A program made the position numbers and the translations under genes. Below are positions 13,432-21,534 of a stretch of DNA of 37,864 nucleotides, piece after piece. The first letter of the stretch is position 1. Every line of letters begins with the position of its first letter. The DNA comes from an uncultured Alphaproteobacteria bacterium (GTDB lineage: Bacteria > Pseudomonadota > Alphaproteobacteria > RF32 > CAG-239). The notes beneath the pieces are model-generated. The model did no database searches, was not told where the DNA came from, and saw only the letters and a list, made by a program, of their open reading frames with translations. Location: assembly GCA_944392325.1 (NCBI GenBank), contig CALXWI010000010.1:1-37864 (forward strand), written 5' to 3'.

Positions 13432-15727
13432 ATACGGATATATTCTCTCAGCTTTTGTAATATCGCAACTTTGCTCTTTGGCATATGCTGAAGACACCGT
13501 TATTTATGAGGAAGAATACGTTGCCGGTCAAATAGTCCACCGCAGCTCCTCATCATCGATTCCCTCGACCGAGGTTCAGCCGCTGAACTTCATCAACGCC
13601 GTTCCGACATCTTCCCCCAATGCTAAAAAAGAGGAAGAAGACACCTACTTTAGCGCTGATGAAATCATCAACAATGACCAACTCCAAACCGTCACCGCCA
13701 TAGGCAACGTCAACATTATGCAAGGTGATATGACGGTCATTGCCGACAAGGTTGTTTATAACCAAAAAGACGATATTGTCACCGCCATTGGCAACGTGAT
13801 TATGGTTGAAAAAGACGGCAACGTTGTTTTTGCGGACTACGTTGAACTCACCGATGAGATGAGCCAAGGCACGATGAACAACGTCAAAGTTGTTATGACT
13901 GATGAAACCCGTGTTTCAGCCAAAAAATTCCGCCGTCTTGAAAAAGACAATAAGGTTATGGATCAAGCCATCTACAGCCCCTGCACCGTCTGCACCGGCA
14001 AAGACCCTTTATGGCAGCTCAAAGCTCGCAAAGTCAAACACGATGCAGAATCTCAAAACATTATTTACAACGATGCTTACCTTGAGCTCAAAGGCGTGCC
14101 GATTCTCTATACTCCGTATTTTTCGCATCCTGACCCTTCGGTCAAGCGCCGTTCTGGCTGGTTGTTTCCGACCATTGGCAGCACCGGTTATCTTGGGCAA
14201 ATGATAACTCCGCGTTATTTTTGGGCAATTGACGACCATCAAGATATTACCTTCTCGCCAAGCTTAACCGCAGACCGTGGTATTTTGTGGGGAGCCACTA
14301 TTAACAAATATTTTGACAAAGGCTATCTGTCAGCCTCCGGTACTTTCATTAATGCCGAAGAGCGCCTCGCCTATGATGATGAATCTGAAAACGAATTCGG
14401 TGAAAAACGCAACCGCGGCAACTTGTTTTTAACCGGCCGTTATGAAGTCAACGACTATTGGGTAGCCAATGCCGACATTAACTATGTTTCCGACCGCTAC
14501 TACCTCAAAGACATTTCCTTACCGCAAAAAGACAACACCTGGCTCACCTCCAGCGTCCAGATGCAAGGTTTTGATAACCGTAACTACGCCAACATTGCGG
14601 CCTATTACTACAAGTTAGTTACTTACCTTGACCTTCCGATCAACGAGGAAAAACCATTAGTAATGCCGCTCATGAGTTATGAGAACGTCGGTGATCCTAA
14701 CAAATACGGAGCTTATACCAAAAACACCTTTGACTTTGCCTCCGTCCTCCGTGATGATGAAAGCAGCGCCCAGCGCTTCACGATGATAAATTCGTGGAAC
14801 TTACCTTACACCAGCCCTTATGGTGAAAAATATAAACTCGTCGCCTCCGTCAAATCTGATGCCTATTATGTTGACAATTACCTCAACCCCAATGATGAAA
14901 CTTATTCCGGTGTTGTCGGTCGAATCTTCCCGCAAATTGGTTTAGAATGGCGTTTGCCTTTTGTTAAAGCAACCGAAACTTCACGCCACATCATTGAGCC
15001 TGTAGTTGTTGCCGTAGCCGCTCCCAACGGCGGTAACAAGGAAGACAAAATTCCTAATGAAGACAGCCAAGACATAGAGTTTGATGACACCAATATTCTG
15101 AGCCTTGACCGTTATGCAGGTTATGACCGCAATGATACCGGCAGCCGCGTCAGCTATGGTTTCAACTGGAGTTCTTATGGCGACATTATGGGGCGTACTT
15201 CCGCCTTTATTGCCCAAAGCTATTACTTTAAGCAAAATGAAAGCTTCAACCAATACATCAATCCTGATAGTTATTTTAGTGATTACGTTGGCCGCATTAA
15301 TGCCTCCCCCAACCAATACCTTGACTTAAACTACCGCTTTACACTTGATAAAGATTCTCTTGATTTAACCTACAGTGAATTGACCGCCGGTGTTGGTCCA
15401 GACCTTTTGCGCGCTTACATTTCTTACATTTATTTGCAAGACAGCCCCAACTCCATTATGCAGGGCTACCGCGAGCGCCAAGAGCTTTATACTTCATTGA
15501 TGATGAAACTAACCCAAGATTGGACTCTCAAAATTTACAATCGCCAAGATTTAGCCAATACCTCACGTTCGCTTGAACACGGCGGCTCAATTATCTATGA
15601 AGATGAATGCTTCAAACTCATTGTTGACCTGCGCCGTTACAACTACGTCAGCTCCGAATACGATGATGACTTAGAATATACCGCCACCTTTGTATTAAAG
15701 ACTTTGGGCAGCTTTGGTTCTGAATAA
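13421..15727 (+). CDS. lptD: LPS-assembly outer-membrane protein LptD
   Basis: Outer-membrane barrel that inserts lipopolysaccharide into the outer leaflet. The 768-residue protein has a signal peptide (FVISQLCSLAYA, about 1-23), a periplasmic OstA/LptA-like beta-jellyroll (about 75-185: FSADEIINNDQLQTVTAIGNV, with repeated AIGNV) and a barrel domain with alternating aromatic strands to the C terminus. CTVCTGKDPLWQLKA and PYFSHPDPSVKRRSGWLFPT are typical of the family. The ATG overlaps the lptF stop. SurA, encoded next, is a chaperone for this class of barrels. Confidence 0.93.
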   Translation: MQTKYGYILSAFVISQLCSLAYAEDTVIYEEEYVAGQIVHRSSSSSIPSTEVQPLNFINAVPTSSPNAKKEEEDTYFSADEIINNDQLQTVTAIGNVNIMQGDMTVIADKVVYNQKDDIVTAIGNVIMVEKDGNVVFADYVELTDEMSQGTMNNVKVVMTDETRVSAKKFRRLEKDNKVMDQAIYSPCTVCTGKDPLWQLKARKVKHDAESQNIIYNDAYLELKGVPILYTPYFSHPDPSVKRRSGWLFPTIGSTGYLGQMITPRYFWAIDDHQDITFSPSLTADRGILWGATINKYFDKGYLSASGTFINAEERLAYDDESENEFGEKRNRGNLFLTGRYEVNDYWVANADINYVSDRYYLKDISLPQKDNTWLTSSVQMQGFDNRNYANIAAYYYKLVTYLDLPINEEKPLVMPLMSYENVGDPNKYGAYTKNTFDFASVLRDDESSAQRFTMINSWNLPYTSPYGEKYKLVASVKSDAYYVDNYLNPNDETYSGVVGRIFPQIGLEWRLPFVKATETSRHIIEPVVVAVAAPNGGNKEDKIPNEDSQDIEFDDTNILSLDRYAGYDRNDTGSRVSYGFNWSSYGDIMGRTSAFIAQSYYFKQNESFNQYINPDSYFSDYVGRINASPNQYLDLNYRFTLDKDSLDLTYSELTAGVGPDLLRAYISYIYLQDSPNSIMQGYRERQELYTSLMMKLTQDWTLKIYNRQDLANTSRSLEHGGSIIYEDECFKLIVDLRRYNYVSSEYDDDLEYTATFVLKTLGSFGSE

Positions 15728-15740
15728 GAAAGGATTAAAA

Positions 15741-16823
15741 ATGAACAAATATTTTCTGACATTTAGTGTACTTCTGTTCAGTTTTGTAAAACAAGCCTAC
15801 GGCTTTGACTTTTCGGCGATTGACCCGCGCTTATCTTCCGACCGCCCGTCATCAACTTCATCAACTGAAGCCGATTCCCCCAAGGCCGAGCCGTCTGTCT
15901 TACGAAGCCCCCAAAAAATGGTTGAAGATGCCGAGCGCCCCAAGGCTCCCAGCCGTATGCCCCTCACCCACAACTCAGTCAAGATTGTAGCAGTTGTCAA
16001 CGGCGAGCCCATTTCTACCGAAGACCTCGACAGCCGTGTAAAGGCCTTTATTATGGCCAGCCAAGTAACCTTAAATGATGACAACAAAGCCGTTATTTAC
16101 CAAAAGGTTTTGACCTCCGCTATTGATGAAAAACTCAAATACCAAGACGCCCTCAAAAACAACATTAATATCAGCGACAAAGAGCTTAATGCCGCAGTTG
16201 CCGGTTTTGAAAACGCCAATAAAATTCCCTCCGGCAAACTTGGTAGCGTCTTAAAGCAATACGGCATCAATGAACAGTCTTTCCGCGAGCAAATGCGCTC
16301 TGACCTGGCATGGATGCGCCTCATCCGCCAAAAGGTCAAGGCCGAAGGCGGTGTATCTCAAAAAGAAGTTGATGAAGAGCTTGCCCGCGCCAAAAGAGAC
16401 TTTTCTACCCCCAAATATCAAATTTCCGAGATATTCATAAGTCAGGCCAATGCCTCCAAACTTCCTCAGCTTGAAGATATCTTAAAGACGGATTCTCGTT
16501 TTGAATATTATGCTTTTCAGTTTTCCGAGAGTCCGACAGCCTCGAGCGGCGGCCGCCTAGGGTGGATAAACAAAGAATCTTTAGCCGGGCCCATTCAACA
16601 AGCTGTTGAAAAAATGTCCGTCGGCGAGGTATCATCGCCCATCAAGGTTGGCAATGACTACTACATCATCAAATTAGAGCAAGTCTACAAGCCAGATGCC
16701 AATACCCATATGCCAACTGAAAAAGACATCCGCCTGTTTTTGGAAAACCAGCGCATAGATGCTTTTGCCAACAAATACATTCAGCAACTGCGCCAAAAAG
16801 CAGTTATTGAGTTCAGGGGCTAG
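15741..16823 (+). CDS. surA: Periplasmic chaperone / peptidyl-prolyl isomerase SurA
   Basis: Outer-membrane-protein chaperone. 360 residues with signal peptide (FLTFSVLLFSFVKQAYG) and a Ser/Pro-rich linker. The SurA N domain follows (VNGEPISTEDLDSR, then YGINEQSFREQMRSDLAWM), then one parvulin-type domain (ISEIFI, SGGRLGWINKESL, VGEVSSPIKVGNDYYIIKL). Only one parvulin domain is present, as in most alphaproteobacterial members. ATG 15741 has AAAGGA 6-7 bases upstream; the TTG at 15714 would overlap lptD. It is followed after 4 bases by rsmA. pdxA, which usually lies between surA and rsmA, is absent. Confidence 0.9.
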   Translation: MNKYFLTFSVLLFSFVKQAYGFDFSAIDPRLSSDRPSSTSSTEADSPKAEPSVLRSPQKMVEDAERPKAPSRMPLTHNSVKIVAVVNGEPISTEDLDSRVKAFIMASQVTLNDDNKAVIYQKVLTSAIDEKLKYQDALKNNINISDKELNAAVAGFENANKIPSGKLGSVLKQYGINEQSFREQMRSDLAWMRLIRQKVKAEGGVSQKEVDEELARAKRDFSTPKYQISEIFISQANASKLPQLEDILKTDSRFEYYAFQFSESPTASSGGRLGWINKESLAGPIQQAVEKMSVGEVSSPIKVGNDYYIIKLEQVYKPDANTHMPTEKDIRLFLENQRIDAFANKYIQQLRQKAVIEFRG

Positions 16824-16827
16824 AGCA

Positions 16828-17685
16828 ATGACATCTTTACCCATAGCTGAAGCTCTTCAAACTCTTCCCAGCCTCCGCCTCACGGTTGAGGCTCATGGTT
16901 TAATGGCTAAAAAGGCTCTGGGGCAAAACTTTTTGCTTGACGGCAATATTACAGCCAAAATCATCAACCTCTCACTCAGCAAGCAAAATAAGGCCTCCTA
17001 CGCCGGAGATTTTGTGTACGAAGTCGGCCCCGGCCCTGGGGGATTAACTCGTGCGGTTTTGAGCCACGACCCGCGCAAGCTGACCGTGGTTGAAATGGAC
17101 GAGCGCTGTATTGCGATTATGGAAGATATCAAAAGCAAAGTCGGGGATAAATTATCCATCATCAACGGTGACGCTCTGCAACAAAACTTTGCTGAGCTGG
17201 ATTCCGCCCCGCGTCACATTGTCAGCAACTTGCCTTACAACATTTCGGTTCCGTTGCTCATCAACTGGCTCAAAGACATCAAAAGTTTTGCAAGCCTCAC
17301 GCTTATGTTTCAAAAAGAGGTTGCCGAGCGCATTATGGCACCGATAAACAGCAAAGACTACGGGCGGATTTCCGTTTTAGCGCAGCTCAATTGCCGCATT
17401 ATCAAATTGCTGGACTTAAACCCCGAGTGCTTTGTTCCGGCTCCCAAGATTTGGTCAAGCATTTTGCTTTTTACGCCCAAGGAGCAACCTCTGTCAGCCG
17501 CGCAAATCAAAAAGCTTGAGCACTTAACAACTTTGGCTTTTGGCCAGCGCCGCAAGATGATTCGCCAAAGCCTAAAATCGATTCCCGATATCATTGCCAA
17601 ATTGCAATCCTTAAATATACCGGAGACTTATCGCGCCGAGCAGCTCACTCCGGAGCAATATTTGGCTTTAGCTGATATAATTTAA
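16828..17685 (+). CDS. rsmA: 16S rRNA dimethyladenosine transferase (KsgA)
   Basis: SAM-dependent enzyme that dimethylates A1518/A1519 in helix 45 of 16S rRNA (E. coli numbering). 285 residues. Motifs: KKALGQNFLLD (N-terminal loop), EVGPGPGGLTRAVL (SAM site), VVEMDERC, NGDALQQNF, and the catalytic SNLPYNISVPLL (motif IV, NLPY). The C-terminal domain has FGQRRKMIRQSLK. Start at ATG 16828, four bases after the surA stop; in-frame codons further upstream lie inside surA. Final gene of the lptF-lptD-surA-rsmA run; AT-rich sequence follows. Confidence 0.96.
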   Translation: MTSLPIAEALQTLPSLRLTVEAHGLMAKKALGQNFLLDGNITAKIINLSLSKQNKASYAGDFVYEVGPGPGGLTRAVLSHDPRKLTVVEMDERCIAIMEDIKSKVGDKLSIINGDALQQNFAELDSAPRHIVSNLPYNISVPLLINWLKDIKSFASLTLMFQKEVAERIMAPINSKDYGRISVLAQLNCRIIKLLDLNPECFVPAPKIWSSILLFTPKEQPLSAAQIKKLEHLTTLAFGQRRKMIRQSLKSIPDIIAKLQSLNIPETYRAEQLTPEQYLALADII

Positions 17686-17704
17686 TTTTTTGTCAAAAAA
17701 TTTC

Positions 17705-17733
17705 TTGCCAAACCGCAAAAGCTATGCTATTTT
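17705..17733 (+). promoter_or_regulatory. Promoter of the unknown gene at 17782
   Basis: TTGCCA (17705-17710), a 17-bp spacer ending in GCTATGC, then TATTTT (17728-17733). The spacer end GCTATGC also occurs directly before the -10 of leader B (18341-18347). Confidence 0.55.
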
Positions 17734-17781
17734 GCTGCTGTTTTAATTATTTTTATGTTTAACTAATAATATTTTATCATT

Positions 17782-18270
17782 ATGAAAACATCTGAATTTG
17801 TAGAAAAATTGAATGCAGCAGAAACAGCTTCTCTGGCTGACGTCGACAAAAAGCGTTTTTTCAGTACAATGATTCCTCTCATCGGCAACAAAAAAGCAAC
17901 TCAGCTTTGGACTCTCCGCTGGGGAATTCTGGTTTCGGAACTCGAACAAACCATCAGCGAATATCCGGTTTTGCACAAAAAACAAATTATTCGCCTGTTT
18001 GAAAAAGAAACCCATACCAACAAAAACGACAACATCCACGGCGGACGCATTCTGCGCGGTTTGCTGATAGACATAGTTTATGCTCTGGAAGCTTACACCG
18101 GCAAACAAATTGCCCAGGACAGCCATGCACCGCTTGCTTACCTGGAAGAAGCTTGTGCTCCCGGAGAAGTTATCACCGTTGAAGACTTCGCTGACTTTTT
18201 CTCCGGCCGGGAAAACAACAAACTCTCCAGACTGAAAGAAAAGGCTCAAAAGACAGCTGTTGTTTGCTAA
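17782..18270 (+). CDS. Hypothetical protein
   Basis: A 162-residue soluble protein with no recognised family, no signal peptide and no membrane segment. It looks helical. Distinctive stretches are ADVDKKRFFSTMIPLIGNKK, GGRILRGLLIDIVYALEAY and VEDFADFFSGRENNKLSRL. It has its own promoter and a clear terminator (18286-18316), so it is probably expressed alone. It directly precedes leader RNA B; whether they are functionally linked is unknown. Confidence 0.7.
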   Translation: MKTSEFVEKLNAAETASLADVDKKRFFSTMIPLIGNKKATQLWTLRWGILVSELEQTISEYPVLHKKQIIRLFEKETHTNKNDNIHGGRILRGLLIDIVYALEAYTGKQIAQDSHAPLAYLEEACAPGEVITVEDFADFFSGRENNKLSRLKEKAQKTAVVC

Positions 18271-18285
18271 CCACTCAAATTCACC

Positions 18286-18316
18286 AAAAGGAGACCTCAC
18301 GGCCTCCTTTTTTTAT
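18286..18316 (+). terminator. Rho-independent terminator
   Basis: AAAAGGAG (18286-18293) pairs with CTCCTTTT (18304-18311), with an inner CC/GG pair, and is followed by a T run to about 18314. It separates the 17782 gene from the leader B promoter. Confidence 0.8.
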
Positions 18317-18324
18317 TGTATATA

Positions 18325-18353
18325 TTGATTTTTAACCTTTGCTATGCTACACT
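18325..18353 (+). promoter_or_regulatory. Promoter of leader RNA B
   Basis: TTGATT (18325-18330), 17-bp spacer, TACACT (18348-18353). This is the same -35 and spacing as the leader A promoter. Predicted start near 18360. Confidence 0.65.
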
Positions 18354-18359
18354 TGATCT

Positions 18360-18571
18360 TAGCGGACAAAGTCTGTCTGTTAGGGTTTGCAAGCCCTTTA
18401 TAATCGGGTCGTTTTAGCATAGCGACTTTAAACTAATATGCTGGCATTTGCATATTCATCATATGCGGGTGCCGGCGGTTAATAAGGCTCTGCACGAAAG
18501 CGTCGGGGCTGTTCGATTATACAGTCTTGCAACACCCGCTCCTCTAGAATTTAAAGAGGGGCGTTCTTTTT
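18360..18571 (+). ncRNA. Structured leader RNA B (pseudoknot, five helices, terminator)
   Basis: P0: CGGACA/TGTCTG (18363-18368 with 18374-18379). P1: AGGG/CCCT (18382-18385 with 18394-18397). P2, long range: TATAATCG/CGATTATA (18399-18406 with 18514-18521), extended by two G-U pairs. P3: GTCGTT/AGCGAC, loop uuagcau (18408-18426). P4: GCTGGCA/TGCCGGC (18440-18446 with 18470-18476) around GCATAT/ATATGC. P5: GCTCTG/CGGGGC (18487-18492 with 18504-18509) around ACG/CGT. The pseudoknot pairs the P1 loop TTGCAA (18387-18392) with 18527-18532. Terminator stem GCTCCTCT/AGAGGGGC (18538-18545 with 18555-18562), then a T tract to 18571. The gene start is at 18600. Conserved unpaired pieces shared with leader A: TTAGC(A/G)T loop, TAATAAG between P4 and P5, and CAACA before the terminator. 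Confidence 0.78.
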
Positions 18572-18599
18572 AACCCATAGAAAAGATAAGGTGTGTGTG

Positions 18600-19649
18600 A
18601 TGACTAATACTAAACTATTTTTACTTATCGGGACTTCTCTGTCCTTTTTACCTCAAACATTGAACGCTCAATGTGTATCTCCGATTCAAGATTGTTATGC
18701 TCTGGGCTATACCCAAACCTCTTGCCCCAATGGCAAAGGAGTCAAGTGCCCTTTCGGCTCGGGCTGGTATTGCGGCGGCACGGCGGCACAAGATTGCATT
18801 AAGCTAGGGTACGACAAAGACTGTACCGGCACCGAAGAAAGCGGTAATGGTGAAACTTGCAACGGCAAATACCAATCCTGTAATTGTGCAACAAATTATA
18901 CCTGGAACGGGAGCAGCTGTACCCTTTCTTGTTCATCTTCCTATAAATATACCTGTACCGGAACAGGATACAACGGCGGCAAAGGAACAGCTTGCGGCGG
19001 AAAATATACGTCCTGCACATGCTCAAACGGCTATGAATGGAAAAGCGGAAAGTGCCAACAAAAAGCGCCGGATTATTCTCTCTGCAAAATCGGAACTCTG
19101 TTTTATTCTGACGAAACCTGTTCTGATGATAAACTCAGCAATAAAACTTTGCTCGGGGTCGTCGTCTATGAAAAAACAGACAGTGAAAACGGCTGGGTCA
19201 TGACAATTAACCCGATTGCCACAAATATTGCATGGTCTACAGAATATACAACAACAGGAGTCACAGACAAAACAGCCGGTGCCAGCTGCACAAATACAGC
19301 AACATTAGCCGCCAAAGGAAACAAATACCCGGCAGCCACAAAAGCCGACAATTATAATTTTGGAGGCAAAAAATGGTGCCTGCCGTCATATGATGTTTTA
19401 AATAAGATTAACAACGCAATAAATTTAACTAAAGTAAATACAGGCATTACCACAGCCGGAGGAAAACCTTTGGGAAAGGGTGCATATACAGCAGGCAGTT
19501 ATTCAGAAAAAATTTGGTTATCATGTGAACATTATAGCAACAATGCATGGAATTTTTTCAACACAGAAAATGACTTCTTCGGTATAACCAGTGATGATAA
19601 AAGTGATGCATCCGCCACAAATACCGTTCGTCCGGTATTCGCTTTTTAA
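18600..19649 (+). CDS. Secreted cysteine-rich protein with DUF1566-like C terminus (B)
   Basis: A 349-residue exported protein: signal peptide (LFLLIGTSLSFLPQTLNA), Cys-rich head (DCYALGYTQTSC, KGVKCPFGSGWYC), two 45-residue Cys modules (CIKLGYDKDCTGT to NGSSC, and CSSSYKYTCTGTGYNGG to KSGKC), then a C-terminal domain. The latter has GWVMTINPIATNIAWS, KKWCLPSYDVLNKI, IWLSCEHYSNNAW and NTVRPVFAF, the Lcl/DUF1566 layout (W-LPS, W-S, VRPV). Compared with protein A it has one more Cys module and a different C-terminal subtype. Start ATG 18600 follows AAGG and GTGTGTG; the GTG at 18591 is less likely. Function unknown; many such domains are surface binding modules. Confidence 0.8.
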   Translation: MTNTKLFLLIGTSLSFLPQTLNAQCVSPIQDCYALGYTQTSCPNGKGVKCPFGSGWYCGGTAAQDCIKLGYDKDCTGTEESGNGETCNGKYQSCNCATNYTWNGSSCTLSCSSSYKYTCTGTGYNGGKGTACGGKYTSCTCSNGYEWKSGKCQQKAPDYSLCKIGTLFYSDETCSDDKLSNKTLLGVVVYEKTDSENGWVMTINPIATNIAWSTEYTTTGVTDKTAGASCTNTATLAAKGNKYPAATKADNYNFGGKKWCLPSYDVLNKINNAINLTKVNTGITTAGGKPLGKGAYTAGSYSEKIWLSCEHYSNNAWNFFNTENDFFGITSDDKSDASATNTVRPVFAF

Positions 19650-19663
19650 CACACCAAAAGCCC

Positions 19664-19690
19664 AGGGCTCGGTAACACCGGGCCCTTTCA
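19664..19690 (+). terminator. Terminator of cysteine-rich gene B
   Basis: AGGGCTCGG (19664-19672) pairs with CCGGGCCCT (19678-19686) across 5 bases. It is GC-rich with only a short T tract, so possibly a weak intrinsic terminator. Confidence 0.55.
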
Positions 19691-19720
19691 CCCGGCCACC
19701 GGCTTATATCTCAATTTTTC

Positions 19721-20359
19721 TCAGGCTTTCCGCTTGTCTTCCGAATGGCAAAAACGACTGACCGGACAATTCATGCAATCCGGCCGCTGCGCCTTACAAA
19801 CATACCGCCCGAACAACACCAGCCAGTGATTCGCCCGCTTAACATATTCTTCCGGCAGCACTTTAAGCAAATCTTGCTCTACTTCCAGCGGCGTTTTACC
19901 ATCACTAAGTTCCAAACGCTGAGCCAAGCGCAACACGTGCGTATCCACCGCCAAAGCAGGCTTGCCAAACCACACATTCAGCACCACGTTAGCCGTCTTG
20001 CGCCCCACACCGGCCAAGCTCTGCAAATCTTCACGATTATCCGGCACCTCACCGCCAAATTTATCCACCAACTCTTTACTCAAGAGCATAATGTTCTTGG
20101 CTTTGTTGTTAAATAAGCCAATGGTTTTGATATATCCCTTGAGCTTATCTTCACCCAAATCCAACATTTTCTGCGGAGTATCTGCCACTTTGAACAACTC
20201 TTCCGTTGCCTTATTGACACCTTTATCTGTCGATTGCGCAGACAAAACCACCGCCACCAGCAGCGTATAAGCATTACTAAAATTCAGCTCACAACGTGGA
20301 TTCGGGTCATCTTGCTCAAAGCGACGCATAATCTCCAAAATCTCGGATTTTTCCCGCAT
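19721..20359 (-). CDS. nth: Endonuclease III
   Basis: DNA glycosylase/AP lyase that removes oxidised pyrimidines. 212 residues with the helix-hairpin-helix LAGVGRKTANVV (catalytic Lys121), the catalytic Asp139 in AVDTHVLRLAQR, and the C-terminal 4Fe-4S ligands Cys188, 195, 198 and 204 (C-x6-C-x2-C-x5-C). All catalytic parts are present. Its ATG overlaps the tsaD stop (TAATG), so it is translationally coupled as the second gene of tsaD-nth. Confidence 0.97.
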   Translation of the reverse strand: MREKSEILEIMRRFEQDDPNPRCELNFSNAYTLLVAVVLSAQSTDKGVNKATEELFKVADTPQKMLDLGEDKLKGYIKTIGLFNNKAKNIMLLSKELVDKFGGEVPDNREDLQSLAGVGRKTANVVLNVWFGKPALAVDTHVLRLAQRLELSDGKTPLEVEQDLLKVLPEEYVKRANHWLVLFGRYVCKAQRPDCMNCPVSRFCHSEDKRKA

Positions 20360-21435
20360 TATGCTTTTACTCCTCCGGCACCGGCAGCCTTTGGCGCATT
20401 TTCATCTAAAGGCCAACGTGGACGCGGCTTAAAGTCCAGCTCATTGACATATCCGTTTTTAAAGCGCTCCAGTCCGGCCCAAGCAATCATCACGCCGTTG
20501 TCGGTGCAAAAGCGTACCGGAGGCGCGGCAAACGTCATTTTATAACGCTTGGCCAATCGTTCCATCGATTCCCGCAAATAAGTATTTGCCGCCACACCGC
20601 CGGCAACCACCAAGTCTTCCGCCTCGGGGTACTCCTGCTTAAAAATTTTGATTGCTTTTTCCAGCTTCATCAGCAAGCACTCTGTCGCCGCTTTTTGGAA
20701 ACAAGCACAAACATCAGCCACATCTTGCTTGGGCAAAATAGCATGCTCGACCATTCCGTCCGGCGCATAAGATTCGATTATTTTGCGCACTGCGGTTTTT
20801 AAACCTGAAAAAGACAAATTGCAGTCACCTGAATTTTGCAATGGACGCGGCAAACTAAACCTATTTTCATCACCTTGCGCGGCCAATTTTTCAATCATCG
20901 GCCCCCCAGGGTAACCCAGCCCGAGCATTTTTGCCACTTTATCAAAAGCCTCACCGGCGGCATCATCAATGGTTGTCCCCAAGCGCTGATAATCGCCAAC
21001 ATTTTTCACAATCAAAATCTGGCAATGCCCACCTGACACTAACAACAATAAATATGGATACTCCACACCGGCGGTCAAGCGCGCCGTCAAAGCATGCCCT
21101 TCCAAATGGTTTACGGCCACAAACGGCTTGTTCAAAGCCAAGGCCAAGGCCTTAGCCGCCATTACGCCGATAACCACGCCGCCAATCAGCCCCGGCCCGC
21201 TTGATGCCGCAATAGCATCAACATCTTGCAGTTTTACACCGGCTTTTTTCAAGGCCAGCTCAATAATTTCATCAATATGTTCCAAATGCGCACGGGCAGC
21301 AATTTCGGGCACCACTCCGCCGTATTTTTTATGTTCTTCTTGCGACAAAACACTCTCGCCCAAAATCTCGCGTTTATCATTCACCACGGCGGCGGCGGTT
21401 TCATCACAACTGCTTTCGATTCCTAAAACAATCAT
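20359..21435 (-). CDS. tsaD: tRNA threonylcarbamoyladenosine transferase subunit TsaD
   Basis: With TsaB/TsaE, transfers the threonylcarbamoyl group to A37 of ANN-decoding tRNAs. 358 residues of the ASKHA fold: VLGIESSCDETAAAVV (N-terminal phosphate loop), AVNHLEGHALTARL (metal ligands H-x3-H), YLLLLVSGGHCQILIV, LVVAGGVAANTYLR and FCTDNGVMIAWAGLERF (C-terminal Asp). Divergent from the Mic60-like gene across about 100 AT-rich bases that must hold both promoters. tsaB is not nearby. Confidence 0.97.
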   Translation of the reverse strand: MIVLGIESSCDETAAAVVNDKREILGESVLSQEEHKKYGGVVPEIAARAHLEHIDEIIELALKKAGVKLQDVDAIAASSGPGLIGGVVIGVMAAKALALALNKPFVAVNHLEGHALTARLTAGVEYPYLLLLVSGGHCQILIVKNVGDYQRLGTTIDDAAGEAFDKVAKMLGLGYPGGPMIEKLAAQGDENRFSLPRPLQNSGDCNLSFSGLKTAVRKIIESYAPDGMVEHAILPKQDVADVCACFQKAATECLLMKLEKAIKIFKQEYPEAEDLVVAGGVAANTYLRESMERLAKRYKMTFAAPPVRFCTDNGVMIAWAGLERFKNGYVNELDFKPRPRWPLDENAPKAAGAGGVKA

Positions 21436-21534
21436 TAGTATTATCCAAATATCTTATTGCTTTTTTTATAATTATTTAAGATTATATACACTATAAATTT
21501 TGATATGCCAAGTAATATTGTAAAGGATTTTGCC

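Noticed and set aside
18360-18571. Cobalamin or other known riboswitch, or tmRNA
   Set aside because: No B12 box, no tRNA-like acceptor or tag frame; the helix order matches no family I know.
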